This document shows positions 43,989-57,098 of a DNA stretch of 64,000 bases, piece by piece (position 1 is the stretch's first letter; every line of letters begins with the position of its first letter). Made by a program: the position numbers and the translations under genes. The DNA is from Basidiobolus meristosporus CBS 931.73 (Eukaryota; Basidiobolomycota; Basidiobolomycetes; Basidiobolales; Basidiobolaceae), in assembly GCA_002104905.1 (NCBI GenBank), contig MCFE01000385.1, positions 1 to 64,000 of the forward strand, written 5' to 3'. A model generated the notes under the pieces. That model had not been told where the DNA came from. It worked only from the letters and a program-made list of their open reading frames with translations, and searched no databases.

Positions 43989-46138
43989 GTTCTTTTGGGA
44001 ATAAAGTCTCGGTATGGTAAAAAGGTTACCGATAGTGATACCGTTCTTCAGAATCGGCACTTCCGCTTTTTATAACTTTCGTATCGGTTGGTTTTCGTAG
44101 ATGAAACCGGTTGTTACATAACCAAAGTTCACAAATCCAGTGTTTCTGAACATTTTTCAATTGAAATGCTCTTACGCCTTGGAATTCATGCGACACACAC
44201 GCTGCAGGCCAATGGTCTAAATTCTGAAGAAGAGCATGACATTACCAGGAGGAAGGTGAAACCTTCCTTGGGTACATCTGGACATGTAATCCCTTGGTAA
44301 TATCGCGCTCAGTGTATTTCATGGAGTTGTTGATCCACTGGGCTTGGTGCATAATGTACCAATGTCAAACAGCCCAAGGATATCTTATCATCTACGTTGT
44401 AGCATATTGGTATGACAATTCCCACTTTCAAGCCTCACCACTCGGCAATTGGGTTCTCTTGTTCATGCAGCCTCTTCAGCAGTGACTCTGCGCCTCATAA
44501 CTGACCCTGTTCGTTTCAGAATATCCTTCATGGCATGAACAGATTACCTACCTGAAGGCACGTCAGTTAGCATGGTACGGAGTGTACACCAACGGTAACC
44601 TGGGTAGCTTGAGTCGGCCTTCAGAGCCAAAACCGAAGCCAGGATCCACGGCACATGCCGCAATAATGTGGAGTATCAGGATTCCCTCGAATGCCCGGTC
44701 GATGCTGATTGCAAGCAGTGACGGGATTCGAGTGCCCTCCAGGCACGTCCTATAGCTGCTGCGACGGCTTTTACTGACCATCACCGGGATCGCGATGCGT
44801 GTTGAAGTTGCTGCACGTTCGATGTCCGATTCGCAACTCAAACAGCGCTAAGAGCAAGATAGACTCGGTTAGAACGCTTGTGTGACTGCAGTGTCCAATG
44901 GATGTTCCCCGGCGATACATGGCTTTGAGTAAGACCAGTGGATCTACCAATGTGGCCAACACTCCACATCCGTAAATAGAAATCTAGTCATGGTTTTCTT
45001 GAGTTACAGAGTGCGAAGTGCCACTCGCCACCAAGCCCATTTGCTGACAAAACTGGTGGGAGCCACTGCGCTCATGTCATTGCCATTACACGGTGGGGTG
45101 TGTTAGCAGCACCCAATAGTCCAGCGTTGGAACACAAAGACCTGGATCACTATTTACCTATGCGATTCGAAGATAATGACTCCATGGAGATATCTTCCCT
45201 TACATCGGCGGGGCCTCCAACCCTCGCCACTCCATCGGCGACACGATCTCGGATATGAAATATCCAGCGTTGAAACATCGATCGCCAAGGATCCAATTAT
45301 TCGCATGTAGTAGTTACAAATACATCAAGACAAGGCCAGAACACCTTGACCAAAGTTGGTCGAGACTGCCAACCCACCTCAAAAAGGTGCTGGATCCACT
45401 GCCTGCCCCCTCCCCGCAGTCATCGCAGTATTTGGATAGCTGGAATAAACCGGTTCGTTCCGTTTTCTTTGTTTGGCACTATTTGCGATAGTTGGCCTTG
45501 TTTGGAATCCACACCATGTTTGGTGACTTGTCCATGCATCCACCACAACATGGAGCAAGCATAGAGTCAGGGCCAGCAACCACTATCCACCCACTAATCT
45601 GTGCTCCTTGAATTCTCGCTGTCGGCCTCCCTGAATTTCAGCTTCCATCGGATAGGCCATTTGCATTAAGGTGTTGTAAAAGCAGTCATACAGGATGCTT
45701 ACTTTGATTAATGAACCCGCATGCTGATTCAGATCTATAGCGCTCAGTGCTCTCTCTTTACATGGACTTCAGCCTCTGGCTCTAGAGAAGATTGATCATG
45801 AAACGAAGGGATCACTCTTGTAATGCCCATATTTTTCCGGATACCAAATTCGCCCTTCGCTAGGTCACCATTTCCAGTAATCTCCCAGTTATTCGCACGA
45901 CAAACTGGAAATCAGTGTGCATATGACGTCGAATAGTCAAGATGACCTTGGTTTCTTAAGATATTCTGCTAATTATTATCGAGCAAATTTCAGGGTGTCC
46001 TAAACATTTCTCAACCCCAAGTTTCAAGTTGATTAAGTGTTATTTAGGACGCCCACCACAGCCACCCTTTGACAACCTATTCTTCTGTCGTTTTCCTATT
46101 TACTCACGAGACTGTGGAGTAAGCATCCATCAGCGGGA
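43989..46138. other. 2.15-kb divergent intergenic region
   Basis: The region lies between the FAR1-type gene (-) and the Bre4-like gene (+). Short frames on both strands, including a 92-codon one at 44563-44841 (-), lack motifs or splice continuation. I see nothing supported. Confidence 0.5.
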
Positions 46139-49100
46139 ATGAGTAGTCCTTGCAAGCCAGATGAGGTTGAGGATAACGAGATATCTGACCCCGAAACCAC
46201 TGAGGAGTCGAGTCTTTTGACCAGTTCAAGACCACAATCTCCCCCTATTCCAATTCCTAGAACGTCTTACAAAACAAACGAACATGACCCCTCTTCAAGC
46301 TCACCTGGACAGCGTGAGGCACTTTCTTCGTATAGGACCCCAATCCTAGCCACTATTCATGAGACACTTCAGCCTGCCGCTGAACGAGAAGGTCTTTACG
46401 AGCCTTCCTCATATAACACTGGAAGGTTTTCCAAAGCCAGCTATTCCCAGAATTCTTCAAACCGCAACTCTATGGCCCGCAATTCACCCAGTACGCAACC
46501 TATCAATACTTGGGACCAGTACCAGGAATGGCTTTCGAAGTCATACACTATGCGGCGTCGACCTCGTCGTTCAGCTCCTGAACCTTCAACCACCCCTAAC
46601 TTTTCTCCTACCCTTCCTCAAAGAAATCCCACGTACGACCAAACCATACAAAGAGCAAAGCCATCTGTCCGCTCAAGCCTATTGGGAAAGGCTCCAGCAA
46701 CTGGTAGCATCCTAGACTATTTTGCACAACGAAGGGAATCCTCCATTCCTACATCGCCCACTGTCGACGATGTTCGTAGCGAGTTCGAAGTGACCCTTGA
46801 CAATGGCACAACCAAGAAACAAACGGTTTCCATGACCACCACTGTCGATGGCTATAGGTGAGCTCATTTTATCGTTAACAATATACGCGGCCCTTCTAAT
46901 CCCCACCTTTCTATCACTGCAGAATGTCGCAGCACTCGCAAGAAGCTGAGCATTTGCTCCCAGACGATAGCTCCAGCGACGAGGTGTACTCTGATGATGA
47001 ATACGACTACAGCAAGCAGGGGCTGTGGCAATCAATCAAGGCGTTCTTCAAGCCAGTAGTGAGTCTCTTCTCACTCACTCCGAAGAATAAGAACGTTCTG
47101 AAGGCTTCTATTGCCTATTTTCTAGCGACATTGTTCACATTTGTACCATTCTTGAGAGACCTCTTGGGCGACACATCAACTCATCTTGCTGCTACGGCGA
47201 TCATCTTCTTCAACCCAGCTCGTAGATTAGGCGCATTTATAGAGGGTTGTCTGTATGGTATTATCGGGCTCGCTATCGGCGGATTGATAGCGTGGGGTAG
47301 CTGCGAAAGTGCGTCGATCTTGAATGGCTATGAACATCACATAGCAAGTAGGATCGTTAGCATCATCGTATTTTGCGGCGGTGGAACGTTTGTTATTGCG
47401 TTCTTGAAAGCGAAGTTTGGCAAGCCTACCGTCAACACCGGGGCATCCATAGCTTACATCACACTCTATGCGGTGCTTATCAAGCAAACAAGCGTTCTAA
47501 ATATCGAATTCACAAGCACTGTACTTGAAAACATCATCCGATCGCTATTCACTGGATTATGTGTAAGCCTGGTGATTGCGTTCACCATCTGGCCTATAAG
47601 CGGTGGTGACAGCCTAAGGTAAACAGCCAACATTAGGTTGGATTGATGCAGAAATTCTGACCCATTTGCCCATCAGAGCCAACATCGCAGTCTCCATGAG
47701 CTCATTCCGACTCCTGCTGAAGAACATCACGAAGACTTTTTTGCTAGACCCCAATCTTGACGATAATATCGATATCCAAGCTGCCATGCAGGCTCACCGA
47801 CAGTCCTTTGCCGCACTCAAGACATCCCTAAGTGAAGCGCACCTTGAGTTCTTCAACTGGAAGGTGAAGCCCCTTCATGACAATGCAACATGGTTCCATT
47901 TTTGACTCATCAAATGTTCCAGGTTTTTTATCACCTTGATCGGTATAATTCCGTAGTCAAGAGTCTTAACAGACTCTCGCAGCACCTCAGCAGTATGAGC
48001 AGTGGGATTGCGATGCAGGAGGGGATCGTTAAACGTGTTAAGACTAGGCTGAGTTCGTTCTGGCCATCGGTCATGAGCTCGAGTAGTTTTGACGGGTTGG
48101 ACATTGAAAGCCCCCTGAGCCCAGAGCAAGAAACCACGTTGGCCGAATTTATTAGATTTGTTGGGCCGCCGCTTCGCTCTTTGGCCTACGCAGCCAAGCA
48201 GACTATCATCGAGATACAGGCTACATTTAGCAACGCCAATAAGATGAACTTCATTGATGACGGAACACTTGCTGGGGCTGTAGACTTTGCTCTTTTGCAG
48301 CAGAACCTCCATCATGCACTAAAGATCTTCGAGGAATCCCAAACCCAGGCCGTTGCACAGCTCTACCAGCATCGAGGCACCGATGGGAAGCCCAACGAAA
48401 ACGTGTTCATCGTGTACTTTTTTGTTTTCAGTTTACAAGAGTTTACCAAGGAGCTCATCCATCTTGTCGGAGCAGTTCGAGAGCTGGAAGAAGAGCAACG
48501 CGAAGCAGAGATCGACAAGAAGAAGTACGGAAAGATCTCGTGGTGGATTCGCAGGATGTGGAAGAAGATCCAGCGTCGGCGTATTAGATCCAGTAAGTGA
48601 ACCCGCCTGTGAACCTCTCCCTGATTGATATATTCATTTTGGCAAACAGGGAAACCCAAGGCACCTGTCCCCTCGATCATACCCGAGTTTTCTGACGCAT
48701 TGGGACAGCATGATCGGCCACCAACGGAATTCCGTCACAAGCTAACCACCCAAGTGTGGTCGTTCCTGTCTTGGTTCCGACAGTTTGAGGTGAAATTCGC
48801 CATCAAGACCGCAGTATTTGCGATGATACTCTCTATTCCTGCTTTCGTTGACGACTGGAGGCCTGTGTTTCGTGCCTATCGTGGAGAATGGGCCTTAATC
48901 TCGGTAAGTCAGCCTTGTACATATCCGACAATCCGTGGCGAATCTAATCAAGAGGTGTAGATGGCGGTAATCCTGGTCCCTACTGTTGGTGCTTCCAATG
49001 TTGTCGGAGTGTACAGAGTTCTGTGTAACTTCTTGGGTGGTTTCCTAGCTGGCGTGTTTTACTACATGTTTTCTGAAACCACTTTCTTGCTCCCAGCCAT

Positions 49101-50213
49101 GGTTTTCTTGATATCTATCCCATGCTGGCACTTATTCCTAAACTCGAACTACCCACGTGTGGGCCAGTTTACTCTGCTCACGTTTAACGTCATCCTTTTG
49201 AACAAGATCATCACCCAGGACGACGATGATGTGGATATCTTTGTCCTGGCGTTCCATCGTGCCATCGCAGTGTCTGTTGGTGTAGCAGTGGGGCTCTTGG
49301 TTACTAGGTAAGCCGCGCAATGTACAGACAATGTTGCCATCCTCTCACACTCCTGTTTACCATCAGCTATGTTTGGCCGTACGAAGCACGAGTGGAGCTG
49401 AGAAAGGGGCTGAGCGACTTCTTCAGAGATACCAGCAAGCTCTACCACAAGCTCATCGCAGTCTATTCGTCACCCATCCCCATCGATCCATCCACCCAAA
49501 ACTCTGATACCTATTCTATATCGTGCCGCTCCCTTACCATCAACGACTTCGAGAACTTTGATGAGGACGAAGAGCACGATGAGGACTCTCGGTTGCTGAA
49601 TTCGATGCAGGCCAAGCAAAACAATGAAATCTTGGAGAACAGTCGCCGAGAGTTTATGGATCTGGAACTGTCGCTGCAAATCAGCCTGCTCAACCTACAG
49701 GACCTTCTGTCACAAACGCCTAACGAGCCACGCTTGAAAGGGCCATTCCCGCAAGGTACCTATGCGTTGATATTGGCCTCCTGCCAGACGATTTTGGATC
49801 GCTTGCTTGCTCTTAGAATTGCGGTGACCAAGAAAGAATGGTTCCTCCTGGTCCAGGAAGACTTCCTGTTCCCCACCAACCGTGAAAGACGGCACATGGC
49901 CGGCAGTATTCTACTCTACTTCTATATAATCTCCTCTGCCTTCAAGCTCAAGACCGCCCTTCCCCCTTATCTTCCGCCAGCTGCCAAGGCGCATCAGGTA
50001 CTGGTTGAGAAGATCCGAGAGCTCGATGTCGTGAAATCATCCAAACTCCCTGATGAGGCAGGTAACAAGGTCTATTATGTATATTACTATGCCTATGTGG
50101 TTAGCATCGAGGAGGTTATCCGGGAACTAGACAGAATCAGCGGCTACATGTATTTGCTATTCGGGTGTGAGGGAGGCACTGCCTTCCAGCACTATTTCCA
50201 GGTTCAACCTTAA
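46139..50213 (+). CDS. BRE4: Bre4-like / FUSC-family (ArAE_2, DUF2421) membrane protein
   Basis: Seven exons, 46139-46857, 46923-47618, 47677-47863, 47923-48592, 48650-48903, 48961-49307 and 49367-50213, join in one frame to give 1,239 aa. Residues 1-250 are hydrophilic, Ser/Pro/Arg-rich and disordered. Two FUSC-like membrane blocks follow, each with about five or six helices. The first begins at VLKASIAYFLATLFTF with FFNPARRLGAFIEG; the second begins at FAIKTAVFAMILSIPAF with GEWALISMAVILVPTVGAS. Each is followed by a large cytosolic helical domain: ArAE_2_N/intermediate, then the C-terminal DUF2421 (from about residue 960 to the end). Yeast Bre4 affects brefeldin-A sensitivity. Relatives resemble aromatic-acid and organic-anion exporters; the transported substrate is unknown. 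Confidence 0.9.
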
Positions 50214-51274
50214 ATCAGAGCAGTATCCCACTTATCTCCATTAATATCCATTGATTATCCCAAAAATCCCCACACGTCAATATCGAGGACTTGAAATATA
50301 ATGACTGTTGTAATACGATTTCCCACCACAAATTCCCACCTTGATTTGTCGATGGACTAGGTGCCAGTTTTCAATTGATTCCATGTGTGTCAACGAGTTG
50401 TCCGGAAGTAGTACAGCTCGCATTCCTCAGATCTGGTGCCACCAATATGGAGAACAGCCGAGAATCAGGCCTTTCATGGCCTCAAACTGGATGAGTAAGA
50501 CTCGAGCCAATGAACTTGATAGGATACATAGATCGATCCAGACCACAAAATACCTGATACAACCGTCATACACCCAAGTGATTTCTGAGATTGGTTTCGT
50601 GGTTTTATCATGGGAAGAATTGAAGGGTTCCACCGAGGCCTTGCTGATCTAAAATGCCCACCGTGACGTGCTGTCCAGCGGTGACGAATTAGGCAACCGG
50701 CGCATCGAATCACGTGCGGTCTCCGTTCAGTTACCAATCAACAGATGCAGAGTCCACTGCGATCTACCTCCAACGTAATTCACCGGGAGAGCCAAGCTGC
50801 TCTCGATTGTGCATTGCTGGTGTTGCAACCCAGCTGAATATCACAGCATTTGCGGGTCATATGAACATTGACTTGGATTCTCTACTTGAAAGCAATCGCC
50901 AATGGACGGGCCATATTACTGATGACAACGCCGATTCCATTCCAATGCCAGGCTCACATGTCAACGCAAATTCTCGAGAACATGTATAACGATGTCCCCT
51001 GCTTAAAGGGTGAGACTTTAGGTTACCTGATCAATCACAAATAACAGCTCAGATACTCAGGAATCCGGCACGCTCGGCCATAGGTATTCAACCGAATATA
51101 AGCAGTCCGTCCACCCCACACCATTACCATAACACACTTGTAATCCAGCTCCGCACATAGGATTACGTACATCCAATCCACTTCCCTCTTTCCATTCACC
51201 AGAGGTAAACCTTCATCATGCTTCCACTGCGCTCGGCTGTAGGCTAACCCATTTTCACCCGCAGCCTACCCATC
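50214..51274. other. intergenic region upstream of the fumarate reductase gene
   Basis: This holds a CACGTG E-box near 50711 and a 9-codon upstream ORF (51218-51247) just before the OSM1-type start. No gene is seen. Confidence 0.5.
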
Positions 51275-53233
51275 ATGCAAAACAAAGTCATTGTCGTCGG
51301 AGGAGGTCTATCAGGACTTTCAGCCGCCCACACCGTCTACGAGGCTGGCGGCAATGTGATGGTGATTGACAAAAGCTCCTTCTTTGGTGGCAACTCCACC
51401 AAAGCCACCTCAGGCATCAACGGAGCCCTAACCAAAACCCAAAAAGAACTCGGAATCAAGGTGTGCCAGCCTATCTTCTCTCCCCCATATTAGTTGATGC
51501 TAATCCAGTTCAACTGTCTGCAGGATAGTGTTCAGGCGTTCTACGACGACACGGCCAAGTCGGCCAGAGATCTGATTCGCCCTGAGCTTGTCAAAGTTCT
51601 GACTGGCAATAGTGCATCGGCGGTTGAATGGCTTCAATCTCGCTTTAACTTGGACCTCTCCTTGGTCGCTCGTCTTGGTGGGCATTCCTTCCCACGTACC
51701 CACAGAGGCAAGGAACGCTTCCCGGGTATGACCATCACTTACGCATTGATGGAGAAGTTGGAGGAGCTTGCCCGTCAAGAGCCACACCGCGTCCAATGCG
51801 TCACCAAGGCTCAAGTCACACGTCTTCTCAAAGACGACAAGGGGAATGTGACGGGAGTCGAGTACAAAAACAAATCCGGTGAAACGTTCTGCGAGTACGG
51901 GCCAGTCGTTCTTGCCACTGGCGGTTACGCGGCTGATTTCACACAGAACTCGTTGATCAAGAAGTATCGCCCAGAATTCATCGACCTCCCAACCACCAAT
52001 GGCGAGTACTCCACTGGTGATGGCCATAAGATGGTCATGGATATCGGTGGAAACACCGTCGATCTGGAAAAGATCCAGGTCCACCCCACCGGTCTGGTCG
52101 ACCCCAAGGAGCCAGATGCCAAAGTGAAGTTCCTGGCTGCCGAGGCCCTTCGCGGTGTTGGTGGCATTCTGGTCAATGCCGAGGGCAAGCGTTTCTGCGA
52201 CGAGCTTGGACATCGGGATTACGTTACCGGGGAGATGTGGAAATCGAAGTTCCCCATTCGACTGGTTCTCAATCAAGCAGCCTCCAAGGAAATCGAGTGG
52301 CACTGCAAGCATTACGTCGGTCGCGGGCTGATGAAGAAGTTCAAGAACGGCCAGGAGTTGGCCCGGGAGATTGGCTGTTCCCCCGAGGCCCTGGCCCAAA
52401 CCTTCAGCGACTACAATGGGTTCGCCAAGAATAAGAACGATCCCTACGGCAAGAAGTTCTTCCACAACGTGCCAATCGATATGAACGAAGAGTTCCATGT
52501 GGCCTTGATGACCCCAGTACTTCATTACACAATGGGCGGGGTTGAGATAGATCCCGAATCCAGCGTTAAAGGTCCCCAGGGCAAAATCCCTGGACTGTTC
52601 GCATGCGGTGAGTTGGCTGGTGGTGTGCATGGTGCCAATCGTCTGGGCGGCAGCTCGCTTCTGGGATGCGTTGTGTTTGGACGAGTTGCTGGAAATAGTG
52701 CTGCGAGCTATCTCTCGAACAACCCACATGGCAACGAGCTTGCAACTAGACGCTTGATAAACATTGCTGGCCATTTGGGAACTCAAATTGCCATCAACCT
52801 GGTTCCTGAACAAAACCGTCTCCAGCTAGACATTACCTGGAACGGCCAAGGCTTGGATGCTGCGCAAACTAGCTCTCCCTCTCCCTCTCCCTCTCCCTCT
52901 CCCTCTCACTCATCACCCGCCAGTGAACCTCCTGCTACCCAAGCTAGTAAGCAGCCGGAGCCGAAGGAGAAGGTGTACAAGATGGAGGATGTAGCGAAAC
53001 ATAATTCCAAAGACGACTGCTGGGTTGTAGTGAATGGGCAAGTCCTAGATGTCACCAACTTCTTGGCTGATCACCCTGGAGGCGCCAAAGCAATCCTTCT
53101 GTTCGCCGGAAGAGATGCAACTGAGGAATTCAACATGCTTCATAAGCCGGACGTTGTCGAGAAGTATTCTCCCGAGAGCATTATTGGTGTGTTGGCTGGT
53201 GACTCCGACGAGGCGAGAAAGAGCAAGCAGTAG
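51275..53233 (+). CDS. OSM1: soluble fumarate reductase with C-terminal cytochrome b5 domain
   Basis: Two exons, 51275-51460 and 51524-53233, encode 631 aa. The FAD-binding GGGLSG motif begins at residue 8, leaving no room for a mitochondrial presequence in this model, so the cytosol is likely. Family active-site residues are present: HPTG near residue 247, EALRG with GKRF near 275, HYTMGGVE near 345 and ANRLGGSSL near 390. A Ser-Pro repeat linker (residues ~450-480) follows. A cytochrome b5 domain occupies residues ~544-625, with both axial haem ligands visible (HPGG near 578 and MLHKPD near 598). The flavoprotein reduces fumarate to succinate to reoxidise FADH2/NADH under low oxygen; the b5 domain probably relays electrons. 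A 9-codon uORF precedes it. Poly(A) signal AATAAA at 53294-53299. Confidence 0.92.
52877..52903 (+). repeat. coding (CTCCCT)n microsatellite
   Basis: Five CCC runs spaced exactly 6 bp apart encode alternating Ser-Pro in the linker before cytochrome b5. The opposite strand has regularly spaced GGG tracts (quadruplex-prone). The hexamer unit means length changes would add or remove SP pairs without frameshift. Confidence 0.8.
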
Positions 53234-54523
53234 CAGTGGTAATTCCTCATCAAACCCAACCTAATCTGTACCATTCTCATTGGCAATCTAAACAATAAAT
53301 CGTCCAAGACCGACATTCCCTGCCTTTTCATATGCTCGCAATCGTACGAGATCCTCAGTTCCGCCAAACACTGGCCTCGAGATACCAGCATGGCCATTCA
53401 CCAAATCTCGATGTAGACGTCCTTAGCGCCGCAAGTTCCAACGCGACTGGTGAGTCGTGTAAAGAACCAATTCTGAAGTTAACATACCAAAGTATTTGTA
53501 TGTACCAACAGCATAACGAGCCCATAGAGATTATGAAAGAGCCTAGCTCCCTGGAGTACTCCTTCTTGCAAAGTATGGATTGCGTATATAGCAATGGTAT
53601 CATCGCATTGTGGGATTGGGGTCGATTGACTTCGAATTTATTTCGGACCACATTCAACAAAATACCAGTTGTATCCATAATTACAATGATCATCATCCAT
53701 ACTAACACAACTGCATCAACTCTGTAAGGTGAAACCCAAAAATATTTGTATACAACATATTTCCATATAGCCAACAACATTCCTCTTGCCATTCAATTCC
53801 CATATCCTGGTCCTCTTGTACTATCTGTATTGTAAAGTTGACTTCACACTCTGTTCAAGTAGTGTCTGTCACATATAACTGGATTATGATTTGAATTCCA
53901 CAAAACTACAGCTTTTGGTGGATTTGTATTTTAGAATCTTTTAATATCATTTCCATCAAGATTTAATCTCTCTACATTATGTAAACACTGGAAGCTACCA
54001 AACTTCAACATTCCAAAGGTCTTAATTATTGCACACAACTCCCTGGACACTCTCGAAATTCCAGATGGTTATTCTTGAATGTAAGCATTTTCTCATAGCC
54101 CAATATGATGACAAGCAAATCCTTCATTTGGTTGAGCATTTGGATGACTTCAAAGGTTTTCTCCAAAATGTTGGATACCCAGTGTTGCATGAATTTTGAA
54201 GAAACTGGACATGATTAGACAAAATTGAAAACATTGTGGCATGGCAAGACATGTGTGTACCCCATGAAAAATCTCAAACTTGGAACTCATTGAATTACTA
54301 ACTGGTATTCTAGTGGTTTTTGCTGGTATTCAGTTGGTGTTTCTGCATCCAACTTTCAGTTGCACCTTTTGGAGGAAGCTATGAGTAAACAATTGCCAAT
54401 TTGGTATGACTGCTAGTTGGCCTAGTCTCCATCTGAAAAGGATGTCTGCTAGTCTGCTGTCAACCAAGTACCTGAGATAATGAGAGTTGCCACTTTTGGG
54501 AAAGTTGGAATTTAGCTGATATT
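53234..54523. other. intergenic region passing into CpG-poor repeat DNA
   Basis: To about 53,800 the sequence resembles ordinary intergenic DNA. From there CpG becomes rare and the sequence looks like old repeat DNA. No ORF or recognisable element is visible before the degenerate LTR at 54524. Confidence 0.45.
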
Positions 54524-54601
54524 TATTGTAAAAAATTGCAATTTCACCTAGATATTCATCTGACTTGGTCACTTAGATCACTATCTACAAGTCTTAGAGA
54601 A

Positions 54602-54949
54602 TATTGTAAGAGTCTTCAAGATATGCAAGCAATTGCAAGAACAAATAGATTATGTGGGTTGCACTTTATGATTTATTGAATGTAAGGGTAGTATTCATAC
54701 TTTTACATAATGTTGGCATAGCAGACATGTACAGTATGCTTAGAAAGCTCCAAAGATCATATGTGCAAAGTTTGGGGCTATTTCAACAACTTTGGGAATC
54801 TTCATGTTCTGTGTACCTGATGTTTTGGTGAAAATAATCTAAGTAAATCCCAACAAGGAATTTGGTCATTAATAACTAAAGTTTGTAGGTAATGACAATG
54901 TGACTAAGATAGGTAAGTATTTTGGTGGAATTATGAATTTTTTGCAACA
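54602..54949 (-). repeat. solo LTR inserted within the older element's 5' LTR
   Basis: A 348-bp diverged copy of the copia LTR in the same orientation as the intact element. The flanks read GAGAA (54597-54601) and GAAAA (54950-54954), a 4-of-5 target duplication. Removing the insert rejoins the older LTR exactly (...TTAGAGAA|TACTGACC...). It and the surrounding + oriented LTR form a large imperfect inverted repeat. Confidence 0.8.
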
Positions 54950-56737
54950 GAAAATACTGACCAAATTTCTTGACAGGATTTAATAGGACATTTTCACCAA
55001 AATATCAGGTACCCCATACATGAGAATTCTCAAAGTAGCTCAAACAGCCCCAAATCTTGCACAAATGCTCATGGGACACCACTAAACATATAATACATAA
55101 TGATATGCTAGCTTCACTTGCTATATCACCAAGACTCCTACAACAGCTAATGAGCCCCAAGCTGTCACTCTCAGAAATATCAGCTACTGCTACTACTGGA
55201 ATATATATCTCTGCTGTGAAGGTGGATGGATCCAACTACCAAGTCAGGAAGGCAAGGATGGAAATGCTGCTACAGGAAAGTGACCTCTGGGATATTGTGA
55301 TGGGAGAGCAATGTCATCCTATAAATGTAGGAGAGGAGCCTCAAGGTGCCAGAAGAAAGAACAAAGTGCCTTCAACTGCATTTGCCTCAAAGTCAACAAG
55401 AAGTTGCCAATTCAATGCTCAAGAGAAAAAATAGCCAAGAATACCTGGAAGACACTAGAATATACCTATTAGCCATGTTCCACTGCTAAGAAATGTCTTT
55501 AAGAAAAGGATTCTCTACTACAAAGATACTGTCAGGAGAACAAATGAAAAATCTAATTAACAGATTTACCCTGATGGTTGATGAGATGGAATAAATGGGT
55601 GTACCAAATGCCAATGAATATGTGATAGTTACAATCCTGAATAGCCCAAGAACCAAACTTCAGGGCCATGTACCAGCCCTAGAGTCTAGAACCATAGATA
55701 TGACCTTAAATTACATATATGGAAGGCTCCTAATTGAAAAATCAAGAAAATCAAGCATCAATAAGAAGGAAGAAGAAAATACTTTGACCAACATTGATAA
55801 CCAACAACAGGGGTACTCAAGGCCTTTTAAAGGCAACTGTAACATCTTGTGCAGCTACTACAGAATGAAAGGACATGCCCAGACCAGAACTTCAGAAAGA
55901 GAGATAACCAGCAGAAAATGCTTAAATATGGAAATGTAGCACTAACAGAAGATAGATTACTCATATCTGTACTAAATATCATCAGAGACAAGGATTCTCT
56001 GAAATGGTACATTGACTCTGGAGCATCTTGACAATTTACACACCAAAAAGTACTTTTCACCCAATATCAAGAAACTTTAATCAAGAAGGCTTTCACAAGT
56101 GACAATAGAACACTTGAAGCAGTTGGAGAGGAAACTATCCAAATTAACCTATGCATAGTTGCTGCTACTTTTGCCATGAACACATCCTTAATATCCACAT
56201 TAAGCTTTTTGGTACTTGGGCAATAGACTTGTTCCATTGGATTGTTCCACATTGAGCCATGGGTGCCAAGTAGTGTCAAAGTGTGCCAGAGAGGTATAAC
56301 AGACCTATACTTGTTCACAGAATGTAAAGAATGGCACTACAGCTACATGCAAAGCAGCTGCTGTGCTTCACTTGCTGAGCTAGAGAAAATACACTATTTA
56401 ACCTTTTTTCTGGGTGTAATGATGTGCATGATGTGTAAGGGCACACAAAGCTTAGAGATATGCATTTGGTACTCAATATCCATGGCACTCTAAGTATAGC
56501 TGCTGAGACTCGTAACATTTCACAAAGATGTAGAGCACTATCTTGATCCACAAGTGTTTTCTATCACTATAAGTGATCTGTATCAGTTTTGCTTTACAAA
56601 TCATACTTAGCCTCAGAGGTGACAGTTCTGGATGTGGGATCACTGATCAAAATAGTGCCCATATTACTTTGGGTATTAAAGATCAGAATCTATAAAAGTT
56701 GACTTATATTCTATTATATCTGGAAGTCCGTTTATGT

Positions 56738-57087
56738 TGTTGTAAGAGTCTTGGAGATATTGGAAGTGATTTGGAGAACAAGTAGATTATGTGGTTTTCA
56801 CTTAATGATTTATTGAATGTAAAAGTAGTATTTATACTTTTACATGGTCTTGGCATTACAAACACGTAGAATAGATTAAGGAAGGTCCCAAGAACATGTG
56901 TGCAAAGTTTGGGGCTGTTTGGACAACTTTGAGAATTTTCATGTTCTGGGTACCTGGTATTTTGGTGAAAATATTCTAAGTAAATCCCGACAAGGAATTT
57001 GGTCAGTATTCTCTAGGATTTGAAGATGATGATCTAAGTGACTAAGTTAGGTGAATATTTAGGTGGAAAATACGAATTTTTACAACA
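56738..57087 (-). repeat. 3' LTR of the intact copia element
   Basis: 350 bp, reading identical to the 5' LTR by eye. Bounded by the TATGT duplication on its outer side and the polypurine tract on its inner side. Confidence 0.95.
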
Positions 57088-57098
57088 CTCCCACTCAG

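Noticed and set aside
51218-51247. ATG upstream of the fumarate reductase as the true start
   Set aside because: It reaches a stop after 9 codons, and joining it would need a 26-nt intron. Kept only as a uORF.
51500-52813. 437-codon open frame on the - strand
   Set aside because: It is antisense to the fumarate reductase, whose frame has full family motifs. The reverse frame is a codon-bias shadow.
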